A DNA stretch of 64,000 nucleotides from Paraburkholderia sp. PGU19 (GTDB lineage: Bacteria; Pseudomonadota; Gammaproteobacteria; Burkholderiales; Burkholderiaceae): assembly GCF_013426915.1 (NCBI RefSeq), contig NZ_AP023179.1:248001-312000 (forward strand), written 5' to 3'. Position numbers and translations under genes: made by a program. The notes beneath the pieces were generated by a model that saw only the letters and a list, made by a program, of their open reading frames with translations, was not told the origin of the DNA and did no database searches. Each line of letters begins with the position of its first letter. Position 1 is the first letter of the stretch. Positions 1-9,691 of the stretch are shown piece after piece.

Positions 1-698
1 AACTGCGCGTTCCGGATGGCATTCGCAATTTCATGTGTAGCAGCAGGTGGCGTGCCTGCGTCGTGGCGTCCAGCCACAGTCAGAGTAGGAAGAGCAATCT
101 CGCTCAGTCTACTGCGCACATCGAAATCGCGCAGCGCAATGCACGCTTGTGCGTAACCTTCAGACGAAGTGTTCTCGAATACCTCCCGAATCGGTTCGAC
201 CACCTCCGGTTGCGCGTCGCGAAAACCCGCCGTCAGCCAGCGTTCCATCGTTCCCTCGGCCAGCGCCGCGACACCTTCGTTGCGCGCCTTCGCCGCGCGC
301 TGCTCCCATACGGCACGGCCGTCCGAAGGCGTGGCGGCGTGCGTGTCGGCGAGCGTCAATGTTTCGATGCGTGCCGGGTTGTCCAGCGCGAACTGTTGCG
401 CAATCATCCCGCCCATCGACATACCGACAATATGCGTTTTCTCAACGCCAAGCGCATCTAGCAGCATGTGTAGATCCTGCGACAAATCTGCAACAAGGAA
501 CGGTCTGTCTGATACGGCCGTTTGACCGTGACCGCGCACGTCGTAGCGCAAGACTGTGTAGTCATCCCGAAAATAGCCGGCGAGCTGATCCCAGATCGAC
601 AGATCGCCACCAAGCTGATGAATGAACGTGATCCATGGGCCACCGCCCTCATTGCTCAGGACGTAGCGCGTATCGATGCCATTCACATTGATTTGCAT
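1..698 (-). CDS. alpha/beta hydrolase, 3-oxoadipate enol-lactonase-like (3' end outside window)
   Basis: The reading frame runs off the left edge; 232 residues are visible. It begins MQINVNGIDTRYVL. It has the alpha/beta-hydrolase plan: an oxyanion region FIHQLGG near residue 26, nucleophile elbow GMSMGG with Ser94, and AGRHDAGTP near residue 215, which supplies the acid Asp. The catalytic His would lie beyond the window. The N-terminus resembles PcaD-type enol-lactonases of the beta-ketoadipate pathway, but no pca neighbours are present, so the substrate is uncertain. The start at 698 is preceded by GGAG at 5-nt spacing. Confidence 0.8.
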   Translation of the reverse strand, partial: MQINVNGIDTRYVLSNEGGGPWITFIHQLGGDLSIWDQLAGYFRDDYTVLRYDVRGHGQTAVSDRPFLVADLSQDLHMLLDALGVEKTHIVGMSMGGMIAQQFALDNPARIETLTLADTHAATPSDGRAVWEQRAAKARNEGVAALAEGTMERWLTAGFRDAQPEVVEPIREVFENTSSEGYAQACIALRDFDVRSRLSEIALPTLTVAGRHDAGTPPAATHEIANAIRNAQ

Positions 699-897
699 GC
701 GGACTCCATAAGTGATGTCGCAATGAAAGAACGAACGGGTCGACAGTTCATCCGTCGAGTTCATCGGATTCGCATGAACCGCCGGCGCGCATCAGCGCGC
801 ATCGTCGTGCGATTCATGCAAACGACGGAAGTTTCGGATGCGCAGTGTGTGTAGTCCCGGTTTCAAAGTGTCCTCCATAACGAAGGACCAGTTTGTG

Positions 898-2127
898 TCA
901 GGGCTTTTCCGGCCCTGCGCCGGGATCGGTGACGGACGGTTGGGAAGGGGCTGGTGGCGTGTCATCGGATGAAGCGGCGTTGTTGCCGTTCGCATCCGGC
1001 CGCGCGTTCTTGCCGCGCCAGACAAGTTCGATCTGCGTGCCGTTCGGCTCGGTTTGCACGAGACGCGCTGGCAGCCAGCCGAGCGACGGCGCCAGCCACA
1101 CGTCGATGCGCCGCCGGTCGCCTTCGCGGCGGGGCAGGCGCATGAAATGGCGCGCATCGATGATGCCCTGATCGGTGCGCACGCCTTCGTCGCCTATCGT
1201 CTCGATCGGCCAGATTTCGCCGCTGTCGTTGTCGGTGACGAAGAACTGGCGCGTTACGCCTGGCTGATATGCGTCGGGGTCGCCGCGCACGAGGCTGGCG
1301 AGTTGCATCACCATGCTGAAGCGGTCTTGCGCGCCGTCCTGCAGCGGCAGCGTATTCGGCGTACGCGTAAAGCCGATCTGCTTCGTGTCGCGATGGAAGG
1401 TGGTTATGTCCTCGCCGCGCCGGCCGCGTTTTTCGATGTACTGATCAGGCGCGAGGCCGAATGCATCGACATGTCCGTGGCTCGAATAGCTGAACGTGCC
1501 GATGAACGGCAAGGGCACCGACACGATCATGTCGTACGAGCGGCCATCGCTCGACCAATGGATCGTGCCAGGCTGATTGCGCACGCCGTTGTAGAACGTG
1601 TCGTATTGCAACTCGCCCGAAGGCGGCACCGAGAATTTCACGCCGGGCGCAGCAAGCGGCGCGTTGCCTTGACCGGCACCATTCGCGCTGGAATTGGCGG
1701 CTCCCGTTGCGGACGACGCAACGCCTGGCGCTGAAGCGGCAGACGAAGCCTCCGCGGGCGCGCTCGCGGTTTCAGTTGCAGGCGCTGTTTGAAGCGGTTG
1801 ATGAGCGGGTTGCGTGGCCGTCAACACATGTTCACGCGGCGCTCGCGCGACGCGTTTCGGTGCGGCAGGCCTTGCCTTCGCGGGCGGCGGCGAACCGGCC
1901 GCCTGCGTTTCGATGCGCTCGGGCTTGAGCAGTGAGACCTGCACGGGAACATGCTCGGGCGACACCGGTTTGAAGGTGTCGTGGTGCCGTTCGAACCACT
2001 GCGCCGCGATGAAATGCGCGCCGACGACAGCCGTCAGCACGCCCGCCCAACGCCAGCGCGACGAGCGGCGCTGCGCGGCGGCGAGGCGAGCCTGCGTGAC
2101 GGAACGGAGAGCGGCTGGAGACGACAT
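898..2127 (-). CDS. DUF3108 domain-containing membrane-anchored protein
   Basis: 409 residues from the ATG at 2127; an in-frame TTG at 2139 is a possible alternative start. A short basic N-terminus precedes one membrane segment (about residues 27-42, WAGVLTAVVGAHF). An Ala/Pro/Ser-rich linker to about residue 165 leads into the C-terminal domain, which carries the DUF3108 pattern (GELQYDTFYNG, then SYSSHGHVDAFGLAPDQYIEKRG). The layout predicts an inner-membrane anchor with a periplasmic beta-rich domain. Function of the family is unknown. It lies immediately downstream of the IclR regulator on the same strand, 85 bp away. Confidence 0.8.
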   Translation of the reverse strand: MSSPAALRSVTQARLAAAQRRSSRWRWAGVLTAVVGAHFIAAQWFERHHDTFKPVSPEHVPVQVSLLKPERIETQAAGSPPPAKARPAAPKRVARAPREHVLTATQPAHQPLQTAPATETASAPAEASSAASAPGVASSATGAANSSANGAGQGNAPLAAPGVKFSVPPSGELQYDTFYNGVRNQPGTIHWSSDGRSYDMIVSVPLPFIGTFSYSSHGHVDAFGLAPDQYIEKRGRRGEDITTFHRDTKQIGFTRTPNTLPLQDGAQDRFSMVMQLASLVRGDPDAYQPGVTRQFFVTDNDSGEIWPIETIGDEGVRTDQGIIDARHFMRLPRREGDRRRIDVWLAPSLGWLPARLVQTEPNGTQIELVWRGKNARPDANGNNAASSDDTPPAPSQPSVTDPGAGPEKP

Positions 2128-2212
2128 CGGAAGAAGCAAAATCCTGAAGGCGGAACGCTATGAACGTCTGAACACGATTCGACCACGCACGGCCATCACG
2201 CGTTCCTCACGC

Positions 2213-3103
2213 TCATCGCGGCGTCGGACTATACCCGAGTTCATACGACAGCTTCTGCGCGCACTCGCGCAGCGCCGTGTCGACTTCGCCGCCCCACGCG
2301 ATATCGAACGCACCCTCGTGACCCAGCGCGATCAATCCGAGCGCGAGATCGCCATTTGAATCGAACACGGGTGTGCAGAACGCGTGAATGGTCGGCAGCA
2401 ACATGCCTTCGACGCGCGCCGAGCCATGTGCCCGCACGTCCTCCAGCACGCGTTCGACATCTTCCGGCGTGCGCGGACTGTTGGCGGCGGCCCAACGCTT
2501 CGTATCGGCGAGTTCGCGCGAGATCATCGCGGTCGTCTTGCTGCGCGGCAGATACGCGGCGAACAGCAGACCCGTCGCCGAACTGAGCATCGGCATCACA
2601 TCGCCGAGTTTCAGCGATGCCTTTGCGGGATAGCTCGATTCCATCCAATGCACGACGGTCGGCCCCTGATTGCCCCACACCGCGATGCCGACCGTCAGGT
2701 CGAGCCGGTCGCGCAATTCGGCGAGCGCGATGCGCGCAAGTTTCACACCGTCGACGCGCGCGAGCCGCGCCAGCCCTAGCTGCAACGCGAAACCGCCAAG
2801 CTCGTAGCGGCCCGTCAGCGGGTCCTGCGCGACGACGCCCAGGCGCTGAAAACTCACCAGATAGCGGTGCGCTTTCGCCGGGCTCATGCCCGCGCGCTGC
2901 GCGAGATCGCGCAGCATCATCGCGCGTGGCTCGTGCGTGAGCACATCGAGCAAACGGAACCCGACTTCGATCGACTGGATGCCCGAGCGCAGTTTTTCCT
3001 CGCCACCGTCGTGCTCGTCAGCGGCATCGTCGTCGGCGGGATCGAGCGGTTCGGCGGCATCGGCGTCCTTGCGGATCGAACTGGAGCGGGCGGTCGGAGA
3101 CAT
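2213..3103 (-). CDS. IclR-family transcriptional regulator
   Basis: 296 residues. An acidic low-complexity N-terminus is followed by a winged HTH at about residues 40-95 (SIEVGFRLLDVLTHEP, AQRAGMSPAKAHRYLVSF) and then an IclR effector-binding domain (GIAVWGNQGPTVVHWMES, LSSATGLLFAAYLP, HAFCTPVFDSNGDLALGLIALG). An upstream in-frame GTG at 3238 would lengthen it by 45 residues. The ATG at 3103 is preferred because it leaves 149 bp for the divergent promoters shared with the fumarylacetoacetate hydrolase gene. That gene is the likeliest target, as IclR members often control adjacent catabolic genes; this last point is inference. Confidence 0.88.
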   Translation of the reverse strand: MSPTARSSSIRKDADAAEPLDPADDDAADEHDGGEEKLRSGIQSIEVGFRLLDVLTHEPRAMMLRDLAQRAGMSPAKAHRYLVSFQRLGVVAQDPLTGRYELGGFALQLGLARLARVDGVKLARIALAELRDRLDLTVGIAVWGNQGPTVVHWMESSYPAKASLKLGDVMPMLSSATGLLFAAYLPRSKTTAMISRELADTKRWAAANSPRTPEDVERVLEDVRAHGSARVEGMLLPTIHAFCTPVFDSNGDLALGLIALGHEGAFDIAWGGEVDTALRECAQKLSYELGYSPTPR

Positions 3104-3252
3104 AGGCAGTGGTTGAACGGTGAGCGTTGAAGCGGCGAAAACAGCGCGGACGATGCAATGGCCATCGCCTGTTTGAGGCGTCCGTTTGGGCCGCGCCGAT
3201 TCACCATCGTAGAATAGATTCCTCTTATCGTCATCCACATGCCTTTTCTGCC

Positions 3253-4245
3253 ATGAAACTTGCCTCGCTGAAGGACGGCACGCGCGACGGTCAACTGATC
3301 GTCGTTTCCCGTGACCTGCATACGGCCGCCATCGCCGACGCCATTGCGCCGACGATGCAGCGCGTCCTCGACGACTGGATTTTCTACGCGCCGCAACTGC
3401 GCGACCTGTACGACGAGCTGAATCAGGGCCGCGCGCGCAACACGTTTTCGTTCGATGCGAAGGAATGCATGGCGCCGCTGCCGCGCGCGTTCCAGTGGGC
3501 CGACGGCTCCGCGTACGTGAACCACGTCGAACTGGTGCGCCGCGCGCGCGGCGCGGAAATGCCGCCCGAGTTCTGGACCGATCCGCTGATGTACCAGGGC
3601 GGCAGCGACGACTTCATCGGCGCGAAGGACGACATCGTGTGCGCGTCGGAATCGTTCGGCATCGACTTCGAGGCGGAAGTCGCCGTCATCACGGGCGATG
3701 TGCCGATGGGCGTGAAGCCCGAGCAGGCGCTGAAGAGCATTCGCCTCGTCACGCTCGTCAACGACGTGTCGCTGCGCAACCTGATTCCCGCCGAACTCGC
3801 GAAGGGCTTCGGCTTTTTCCAGAGCAAGCCGGCGACGTCGTTCGCGCCCGTTGCCGTCACGCTCGACGAACTCGGCGACGCATGGCGCGAAGGCCGCGTG
3901 CATCGTCCGATGATCGTGCATTGGAACAGCAAGAAGGTCGGCCAGCCGGACGCGGGCACCGACATGGTGTTCCACTTCGGCCAGCTCATTGCGCATGCCG
4001 CGAAAACGCGCAACCTGCGCGCGGGCGCGATTGTCGGTTCGGGCACGGTGTCGAACAAGGACGCGAAGCGTGGCTACTGCTGTATCGCCGAGAAACGCTG
4101 CCTCGAAACGATCGAGCACGGCAGCGCGCAGACGGAATTCATGAAGTTCGGCGACACGGTGAAGATCGAAATGTTCGACGAAGCGGGCAAGTCGATTTTC
4201 GGTTCGATCGATCAGGCCGTCGAGCCGCTCGAAGGCGAGCTTTGA
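3253..4245 (+). CDS. fumarylacetoacetate hydrolase family protein
   Basis: 330 residues, starting MKLASLKDGTRDGQLIVV. It has the FAH C-terminal fold: metal ligands in FEAEVAVITGD (Glu140/Glu142) and in VTLVNDVSLRN (Asp near 171), and the active-site stretch GSGTVSNKD near residue 260. The family cleaves carbon-carbon bonds or decarboxylates beta-dicarbonyl acids in aromatic catabolism. The length and N-terminal domain (THTAAIADAIAP-like, DDWIFYAPQL) fit two-domain bacterial homologues. It is divergent from an IclR regulator, consistent with an inducible catabolic enzyme. The exact substrate cannot be read from sequence. Confidence 0.88.
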   Translation: MKLASLKDGTRDGQLIVVSRDLHTAAIADAIAPTMQRVLDDWIFYAPQLRDLYDELNQGRARNTFSFDAKECMAPLPRAFQWADGSAYVNHVELVRRARGAEMPPEFWTDPLMYQGGSDDFIGAKDDIVCASESFGIDFEAEVAVITGDVPMGVKPEQALKSIRLVTLVNDVSLRNLIPAELAKGFGFFQSKPATSFAPVAVTLDELGDAWREGRVHRPMIVHWNSKKVGQPDAGTDMVFHFGQLIAHAAKTRNLRAGAIVGSGTVSNKDAKRGYCCIAEKRCLETIEHGSAQTEFMKFGDTVKIEMFDEAGKSIFGSIDQAVEPLEGEL

Positions 4246-4452
4246 TCGTTTAGGCGGCGTGAGGCACCGGGCGAACCGAAAGGGTTTCGCCCGATGCCGG
4301 CAGCGCCACGCGCGCCGCTACACTGACGCTCGCGCGAGGTCATCGGGTCTCGCACGCTGGACCGCGTGAATAGCAACACACAGCAACGCGCGCGGACAGC
4401 AACATGCAACACGCAGCATCGCAGAACGCACAAAAACCAAAGGAGACAACGC

Positions 4453-5658
4453 ATGCCGCGATACGGGACGTTTGCATCTTCAACTCTGCGCAACTGCGCT
4501 CGCAAGCGCACTTTCAAGCGACGCACGACGCTCGCTGCCACGCTCTCCCTCTTACCCGGACTTGCGCTCGCGCAGGTGAAGATTGGCCTCGTTCTATCGC
4601 TAACGGGGCCGGCTGCATCACTGGGCATTCCCGCGCGCGATACGGCGACGCTCTTCCCGAAAGAGATCGCCGGGCAGAAAGTCGAATACATCGTGCTCGA
4701 CGATGCCTCCGATACGACGCAAGCCGTGCAGGACACTAAAAAGCTGATCTCCGAAAATCACGTCGACGCGATCATCGGTTCGTCGATCACGCCGAACTCG
4801 CTGGCGATGATCGACGTGGTCGCCGAAGGTGAAACGCCGGCGATTTCACTGGCGTCGTCGGCGAAGATCATCGAGCCCGTCGATGCAAAGCGGCACTGGA
4901 TGTTCAAGACCCCGCAAACGGACGCGATGATGGCATCCGCGATCACCGAGCACGCGAGCCAGCACGGCGTGAAGACCATCGCGTACATCGGCCAGGCGGA
5001 TGCACTGGGCGAAACGTTTTACGCGGAGGTCGCGAAGTTCGCGCAGATTCACAAGATCAACGTGGTAGCCAACGAGCGTTTCAATCGCACCGATCCGAGC
5101 GTCACCGGCCAGATCCTGAAGATCATGGCGGCGAATCCCGATGCCGTCGTCGTGGGCGCAGCGGGCACGCCCGCCGCGCTGCCGCCGAAGACGCTGATCG
5201 GACGCGGCTACAAGGGCAAGATCTATCACAACCATGGCGTCGGCAATAACGACTTCCTGCGCGTGTGCGGCGCCGACTGCAACGGCACGTTCCTGCCCGC
5301 GAGCCCGGTGCTGGTCGCCTCGCAATTGCCTACGGACTACGCTTCGAAGCGTCTCGCGCTCGATTACATTGCTCGCTTCGAAAAGCTGCGCGGGCCGGGC
5401 AGCGTGTCGGCGTTCGGCTCATATGCGTGGGACGCGAGCATGCTGTTGAACAGCGCGATTCCCGTTGCGCTGAAAACAGCCGCGCCCGGCACCGTCGAGT
5501 TTCGCCGCGCGCTGCGCGATGCGCTCGAAGCGACGAAGGGACTCGCCGATACCAACGGCGTCGTCAACATGAGCGCGACCGATCACCTCGGCCTCGATCA
5601 GCGCGCGCGCGTGATGGTCGAGATCAGCAACGGAAAGTGGGTGTATCAGCCGCGTTAG
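4453..5658 (+). CDS. branched-chain amino acid-type ABC transporter substrate-binding protein
   Basis: 401 residues. A basic N-terminus and hydrophobic core ([16 protein letters not shown]) form a signal peptide with predicted cleavage after Ala40. The mature protein starts [18 protein letters not shown], the signature of LivK/Peripla_BP_6 proteins, and continues [21 protein letters not shown] and ISLASSA. The ATG at 4453 is chosen because AGGAGA lies 7 nt upstream. No permease or ATPase genes are adjacent; the next gene is an enoyl-CoA hydratase, suggesting uptake of an amino acid or an aromatic or acyl precursor. The ligand is unknown. Confidence 0.87.
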   Translation: MPRYGTFASSTLRNCARKRTFKRRTTLAATLSLLPGLALAQVKIGLVLSLTGPAASLGIPARDTATLFPKEIAGQKVEYIVLDDASDTTQAVQDTKKLISENHVDAIIGSSITPNSLAMIDVVAEGETPAISLASSAKIIEPVDAKRHWMFKTPQTDAMMASAITEHASQHGVKTIAYIGQADALGETFYAEVAKFAQIHKINVVANERFNRTDPSVTGQILKIMAANPDAVVVGAAGTPAALPPKTLIGRGYKGKIYHNHGVGNNDFLRVCGADCNGTFLPASPVLVASQLPTDYASKRLALDYIARFEKLRGPGSVSAFGSYAWDASMLLNSAIPVALKTAAPGTVEFRRALRDALEATKGLADTNGVVNMSATDHLGLDQRARVMVEISNGKWVYQPR

Positions 5659-5747
5659 GCGAAGTGGTTTGCGTGGCGCAGCGTCGGCTCCGTTACGCGC
5701 ATGATGTGGGTATCGACGCCGACGCGTCGCTCTTAGGGATGTGTGCC

Positions 5748-6599
5748 ATGTCTCACGAATCGGAATCGCAATCGGTCGAACCCGCGTTTTACGCGCACTA
5801 CAGGTCGCTGCGCGTGCGGCGTCATGCGCACGGCATCCTTGAAATCGTGATGAGCGGCGAAGGCGCGAACCGCAGCGCGCTCGCCACCGCCGATGCAAAC
5901 ATGCATCGCGAACTGGCCGATATCTGGCGCGATGTCGACCGCGACCCGGAGACGCGCGTCGCGGTGATTCGCGGCGAGGGCAAGGGCTTTTCGGCAGGCG
6001 GCGATCTCGGCCTCGTCGAAGAGATGGCGAACGACTTCGACGTGCGCACGCGCGTATGGCGCGAGGCGCGCGATCTCGTCTACAACGTGATCAACTGCAG
6101 CAAGCCGATCGTCTCGGCGATGCATGGGCCGGCTGTGGGCGCGGGTCTCGTCGCGGGATTGCTCGCGGATATTTCGATTGCGACGAAGTCGGCGCGCATC
6201 ATTGACGGTCATACGCGTCTCGGCGTCGCGGCGGGCGACCACGCGGCGATCGTGTGGCCGCTGTTGTGCGGGATGGCGAAGGCGAAGTACTACCTGATGT
6301 TGTGCGAGCCGGTGAGCGGCGAAGAGGCGGAGCGCATCGGCCTCGTCTCGCTGGCCGTCGACGACAACGATCTGCTGCCGAAGACCTTCGAAGTCGCGCG
6401 CAAGCTCGCGCAGGGTTCGCAGACGGCGATCCGCTGGACCAAGTATGCGTTGAACAACTGGCTGCGTTCGGCGGGACCGACCTTCGATACATCGCTTGCG
6501 CTCGAATTCATGGGTTTCGCGGGCCCGGACGTGAAGGAAGGCGTGGCGTCGCTGCGCGAGCGGCGCGCGCCGGATTTTCCGGGCAAGGAGCCGTTCTAG
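5748..6599 (+). CDS. enoyl-CoA hydratase/isomerase family protein
   Basis: 283 residues from the ATG at 5748 ([20 protein letters not shown]). It shows the crotonase fold: [18 protein letters not shown] for the first oxyanion-hole segment, [22 protein letters not shown] for the second, then [22 protein letters not shown]. The C-terminus (FLGFA-like, [15 protein letters not shown]) matches hydratases acting on CoA thioesters. It follows the binding-protein gene by 89 bp on the same strand and may be co-transcribed. The specific CoA substrate is not determinable. Confidence 0.85.
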   Translation: MSHESESQSVEPAFYAHYRSLRVRRHAHGILEIVMSGEGANRSALATADANMHRELADIWRDVDRDPETRVAVIRGEGKGFSAGGDLGLVEEMANDFDVRTRVWREARDLVYNVINCSKPIVSAMHGPAVGAGLVAGLLADISIATKSARIIDGHTRLGVAAGDHAAIVWPLLCGMAKAKYYLMLCEPVSGEEAERIGLVSLAVDDNDLLPKTFEVARKLAQGSQTAIRWTKYALNNWLRSAGPTFDTSLALEFMGFAGPDVKEGVASLRERRAPDFPGKEPF

Positions 6600-6820
6600 C
6601 GGAACGCGCCTTTCGTCAGGCCGACGCAAAACCGTCATGGCGACAGGCGCACGATAATCGCGTCCGCGAACGCGGCGCATTGCGAAAAATTCACGCGGTA
6701 TGATCGAGCCGCGAATGTCGAACGTCGCTTCGAACGCTGGATCGAAGGACAATAAGCGAACCACAATAAGCGCACGGCAACAGGCGCAACAGGCCCAGAA
6801 CCGAACACAGGAGCTCCGCA

Positions 6821-7558
6821 ATGACCGACAACACCGGCTCGACGCCACCTTTCCCCGGATTTCCAGGTTTCCCGCCCGCTGAAATGCTCGACCGCATGTG
6901 GGGCATGATGCGCCTCACGCCGTTTGGCGCGGCATTTCCGGGCACTAGTCCGGCTTCGGCACAGGGGTTCGTGCCGTCGCTGTCGATGATGTCCGACATG
7001 ATGGCGCCGCTCACGAACGTCGAGGAACTCGACAAGCGCATCACCGACATGCGCGCCGTCGAGCAATGGCTAAAGCTGAATCTGAACATGCTTCAGTCGG
7101 CGATCCAGGCGCTCGAAGTGCAGCGCGCGACGCTCTCGACGTTGCGCGCGTTCGGCGCATTCGCGCAGCAATCGATGACGCAGCCCGCGCCTGAAGCGCC
7201 GCCGAGGCACGAGCCTCAGCCCGCTGCGAGCGCGGCGGAAGCAGGTGAAGCCGGCGAGTCGGCGGGCTCGCCCGCGTTCGACGCGTCCGGCTGGTGGAAT
7301 CTGCTGCAGGCGCAGTTCAACCAGATCGCGCAGTTCGCGATGGCGCAGCCGCCGGCCACGACGGCGACGGGCGCATCGGAAGCGGGCGCGGGGATCGAAC
7401 CGAGCGATCTCGAACCCGACGACGCACCCGAGCCCGACACGGAAAGCACTGCGCAGGCGAAGTCCGATGACACGCCGCGTCCCGCCGCAAAGCGCGCGGC
7501 CAGCACGAAACGGGCGGGCGCATCGTCTGCGAAGAAGACCTCGTCGGCGTCCGAATGA
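6821..7558 (+). CDS. phaM: PhaM, polyhydroxyalkanoate granule multifunctional regulatory protein
   Basis: 245 residues. The N-terminal region FPGFPGFPPAEMLDRMWGMMRLTPFG and the helix NVEELDKRITDMRAVEQWLKLNLNMLQ are the conserved PhaM core. A variable Ala/Pro/Glu-rich middle ends in a Lys/Ala-rich tail (about residues 220-245, AAKRAAS, TKRAGASS, AKKTSS) of the histone H1-like type that binds DNA. In Cupriavidus necator, PhaM activates PHB synthase PhaC and links granules to the nucleoid; that role is transferred from family knowledge. GGAG lies 8 nt before the start codon. Confidence 0.85.
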   Translation: MTDNTGSTPPFPGFPGFPPAEMLDRMWGMMRLTPFGAAFPGTSPASAQGFVPSLSMMSDMMAPLTNVEELDKRITDMRAVEQWLKLNLNMLQSAIQALEVQRATLSTLRAFGAFAQQSMTQPAPEAPPRHEPQPAASAAEAGEAGESAGSPAFDASGWWNLLQAQFNQIAQFAMAQPPATTATGASEAGAGIEPSDLEPDDAPEPDTESTAQAKSDDTPRPAAKRAASTKRAGASSAKKTSSASE

Positions 7559-8119
7559 ACGCCTGATTTTTGCGATAAACGGGCGCGCGCGGCCGAAACG
7601 GCCAGCGCGCCTCGATCTGCGACGGAATGTCGCCGTGCTAGCACATTCCTTTGACACCGTGCGGTCAACGAGCGCGCACGTTGTTTTGCGTCAATGCCAA
7701 AGCGGGTTTCGACGGTCCGAAAATGGGGCGTGTAAGGGCCGCATGCTATTATTGTGTAAGCTTTTTCTGGCCCGCGGACGCGTGCGAAGATCGCGAGATT
7801 CGCCGTTTTACACGGTGCCATACGGTGCCGGTTCGTCCGCTGCGGACCCTAATGCCGTCGTTCGGCGGCAGGCTGGCACGACCCCAGGCAAAGGTTCTCC
7901 CTCACCCACGGTTGGCCGCGCACGCGAGGCACGAAAATCGCGTACGTATCACGAGCCGCAGTATTTCTTTTGCCAAACACTTGCATCTTGGCAACCGATT
8001 ACCGCGTAAAATTGAATGCTGCGCTGACGACGGAGAAAGTCTCCGAAAGTTCCCGTTCGTTGGCCGCAAATGTAGCAACAGATAACAGACGTCGCCTTGC
8101 GCAGAACAGGGGTGGAATC
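7559..8119 (+). promoter_or_regulatory. 561-bp intergenic region upstream of the ferritin-like gene
   Basis: No convincing coding frame: the open frames here lack family motifs and ribosome binding sites. Visible elements are a dyad of TTGCCAA (7970-7976) and TTGGCAA (7988-7994), 11 bp apart, and a -10-like TAAAAT at 8007-8012 just downstream of it. The dyad therefore overlaps the expected -35 region of the next gene and could be an operator. The remainder shows nothing recognisable. Confidence 0.35.
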
Positions 8120-8992
8120 ATGAACACCATGCTTTATCCGGAACTTTATAAATCGCTCGAGTCTGTTCGATGGGATATGGAGAAGGACATTCCCTGGGAC
8201 AAATTCGACGCGTCGCTGCTCACCGATGAGCAGGCGGCGACCATCAAGATGAACGCGATTACCGAATGGTCGGCGCTGCCCGCCACGGAAATGTTCCTGC
8301 GTGATAACCACCATGACAGCGACTTCTCGGCATTCATGAGCGTGTGGTTTTTCGAAGAGCAGAAGCATTCGCTGGTGCTGATGGAATATCTGCGCCGCTT
8401 CAAGCCGGAGATGTGCCCGACGGAAGAAGAACTGCACGCGGTGCGCTTCGAATTCGATCCGGCGCCGCCGCTCGAAACGCTGATGCTGCACTTCTGCGGC
8501 GAAATCCGCCTGAATCACTGGTATCGCCGCGCAGCTGAATGGCACACCGAGCCCGTCATCAAGGCGATCTACGAAACCATTTCGCGCGACGAAGCGCGTC
8601 ACGGCGGCGCGTATCTGCGCTACATGAAGAAGGCGCTGACGACCTTCGGCGACGGCGCACGCGCTGCGTTCGCGAAGATCGGTGTGCTGATGGCCTCCGC
8701 GCGCCGCACGGAAAAGCCGCTGCACCCCACCAACCTGCACGTGAACCAGTCGCTGTTCCCGCGCGACACCGTTCAGTCGCGCCTGCCCGATCCCGAGTGG
8801 CTCGAGCGCTGGCTCGACGAGCAGATCCGTTTCGACGACGGCTGGGAAAAGAAGGTGGTCGAACGCATTCTGCATAACCTGTCCATTCTGTTCGAGCGCT
8901 CGTTCACGACGGCTCAGGAACTGAACCGCTATCGCAAGGAAGTCGTGACGCGTCTGCAGGCTGACCAGCAGACAGCGCAACAACCGGCCTGA
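8120..8992 (+). CDS. ferritin-like di-iron domain protein
   Basis: 290 residues from the ATG at 8120, preceded by AGGGGTGGA. Helical throughout. Candidate metal ligands include the EEQKH motif starting at Glu80, a Glu in HFCGEIRLNHWYRRAAEWH near residue 133, and DEARHGG near 157, giving the paired E...ExxH arrangement of ferritin-like and acyl-ACP desaturase-like di-iron proteins. It likely uses a di-iron centre for an oxidation or desaturation-type reaction, but the substrate is unknown. It stands alone with a strong terminator downstream. Confidence 0.72.
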   Translation: MNTMLYPELYKSLESVRWDMEKDIPWDKFDASLLTDEQAATIKMNAITEWSALPATEMFLRDNHHDSDFSAFMSVWFFEEQKHSLVLMEYLRRFKPEMCPTEEELHAVRFEFDPAPPLETLMLHFCGEIRLNHWYRRAAEWHTEPVIKAIYETISRDEARHGGAYLRYMKKALTTFGDGARAAFAKIGVLMASARRTEKPLHPTNLHVNQSLFPRDTVQSRLPDPEWLERWLDEQIRFDDGWEKKVVERILHNLSILFERSFTTAQELNRYRKEVVTRLQADQQTAQQPA

Positions 8993-9044
8993 TAACGGCC
9001 GCGCGCCAGCCGGGCCGACCGCCCGGTGTGTCGCACAGGCATGC

Positions 9045-9086
9045 AACGGCCCGGCAGGTGAGAACCGCCGGGCCGTTTTCTTTTTT
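9045..9086 (+). terminator. rho-independent terminator after the ferritin-like gene
   Basis: Perfect 11-bp stem AACGGCCCGGC / GCCGGGCCGTT at 9045-9055 and 9067-9077, followed by a T-rich tract to 9086. Confidence 0.85.
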
Positions 9087-9160
9087 ATCTTGTCGCGGGC
9101 GTGCGTCTTCTATCATCGGAGCCACGCCTCGGCTCTCAAACCCGCTCAACGATTGCTCTC

Positions 9161-9643
9161 ATGGCCGCTACCTTCGAACGCAAGCTCACGACCCGCGACG
9201 CCCTCGCTCAACTTCGCCCGTCGCTGACGGGCCCCGTGGTGTTCACGAACGGCGTCTTCGATATCCTGCATCGCGGGCACGTCACGTATCTTGCGGACGC
9301 GAAGGCACTGGGCGCGACGCTGATCGTAGGCGTGAATAGCGACGCGTCGGTGCGCATGCTCGGCAAAGGCGACGACCGGCCGATCAACAATGAAGCCGAC
9401 CGGATGGCGCTGCTGGCGGCACTGGAGAGTGTCGACTGGGTGGTGTGCTTCGGGGAGCAGACGCCTGTTGCGCTGATCGACGCACTGCGTCCGGACGTGC
9501 TCGTGAAGGGCGGCGATTACGACATGGACACGTTGCCGGAATCCGCGCTGGTGCGCGGCTGGGGTGGCAAGGCGCTCGCGATTCCGTTCGAGCATGACCG
9601 CTCGACGACGGCGCTTCTGAAGAAGGTGCGCGCTCAGGACTGA
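9161..9643 (+). CDS. rfaE2: D-glycero-beta-D-manno-heptose 1-phosphate adenylyltransferase
   Basis: 160 residues. A cytidylyltransferase-type nucleotide-binding core is clear: VVFTNGVFDILHRGHVTYL (residues 26-44, with the HRGH phosphate-binding motif), VGVNSDASVRMLGKG, and VKGGDY. The C-terminal RSTTALLKKV is typical of RfaE2/HldE-C. It activates heptose-1-phosphate to ADP-heptose for the LPS inner core in the cytoplasm. The length is that of stand-alone RfaE2 proteins, so the kinase domain is encoded elsewhere, as usual in Burkholderiaceae. Confidence 0.92.
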   Translation: MAATFERKLTTRDALAQLRPSLTGPVVFTNGVFDILHRGHVTYLADAKALGATLIVGVNSDASVRMLGKGDDRPINNEADRMALLAALESVDWVVCFGEQTPVALIDALRPDVLVKGGDYDMDTLPESALVRGWGGKALAIPFEHDRSTTALLKKVRAQD

Positions 9644-9652
9644 GCACAATGT

Positions 9653-9675
9653 GACGCGGGTTTCGCGCCCGCGTC
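9653..9675. terminator. hairpin between convergent genes
   Basis: GACGCGGG and CCCGCGTC form a perfect 8-bp stem around a 7-nt loop between convergent rfaE2 and the small membrane protein gene. No U-tract is present, so termination activity is only plausible. Confidence 0.4.
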
Positions 9676-9691
9676 GTAGAACGCTTCCGCG

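Noticed and set aside
7651..8085. A 144-residue frame upstream of the ferritin-like gene.
   Set aside because: It covers the dyad and -10 candidate, has unusual Cys/Arg-rich composition and no homologous pattern.
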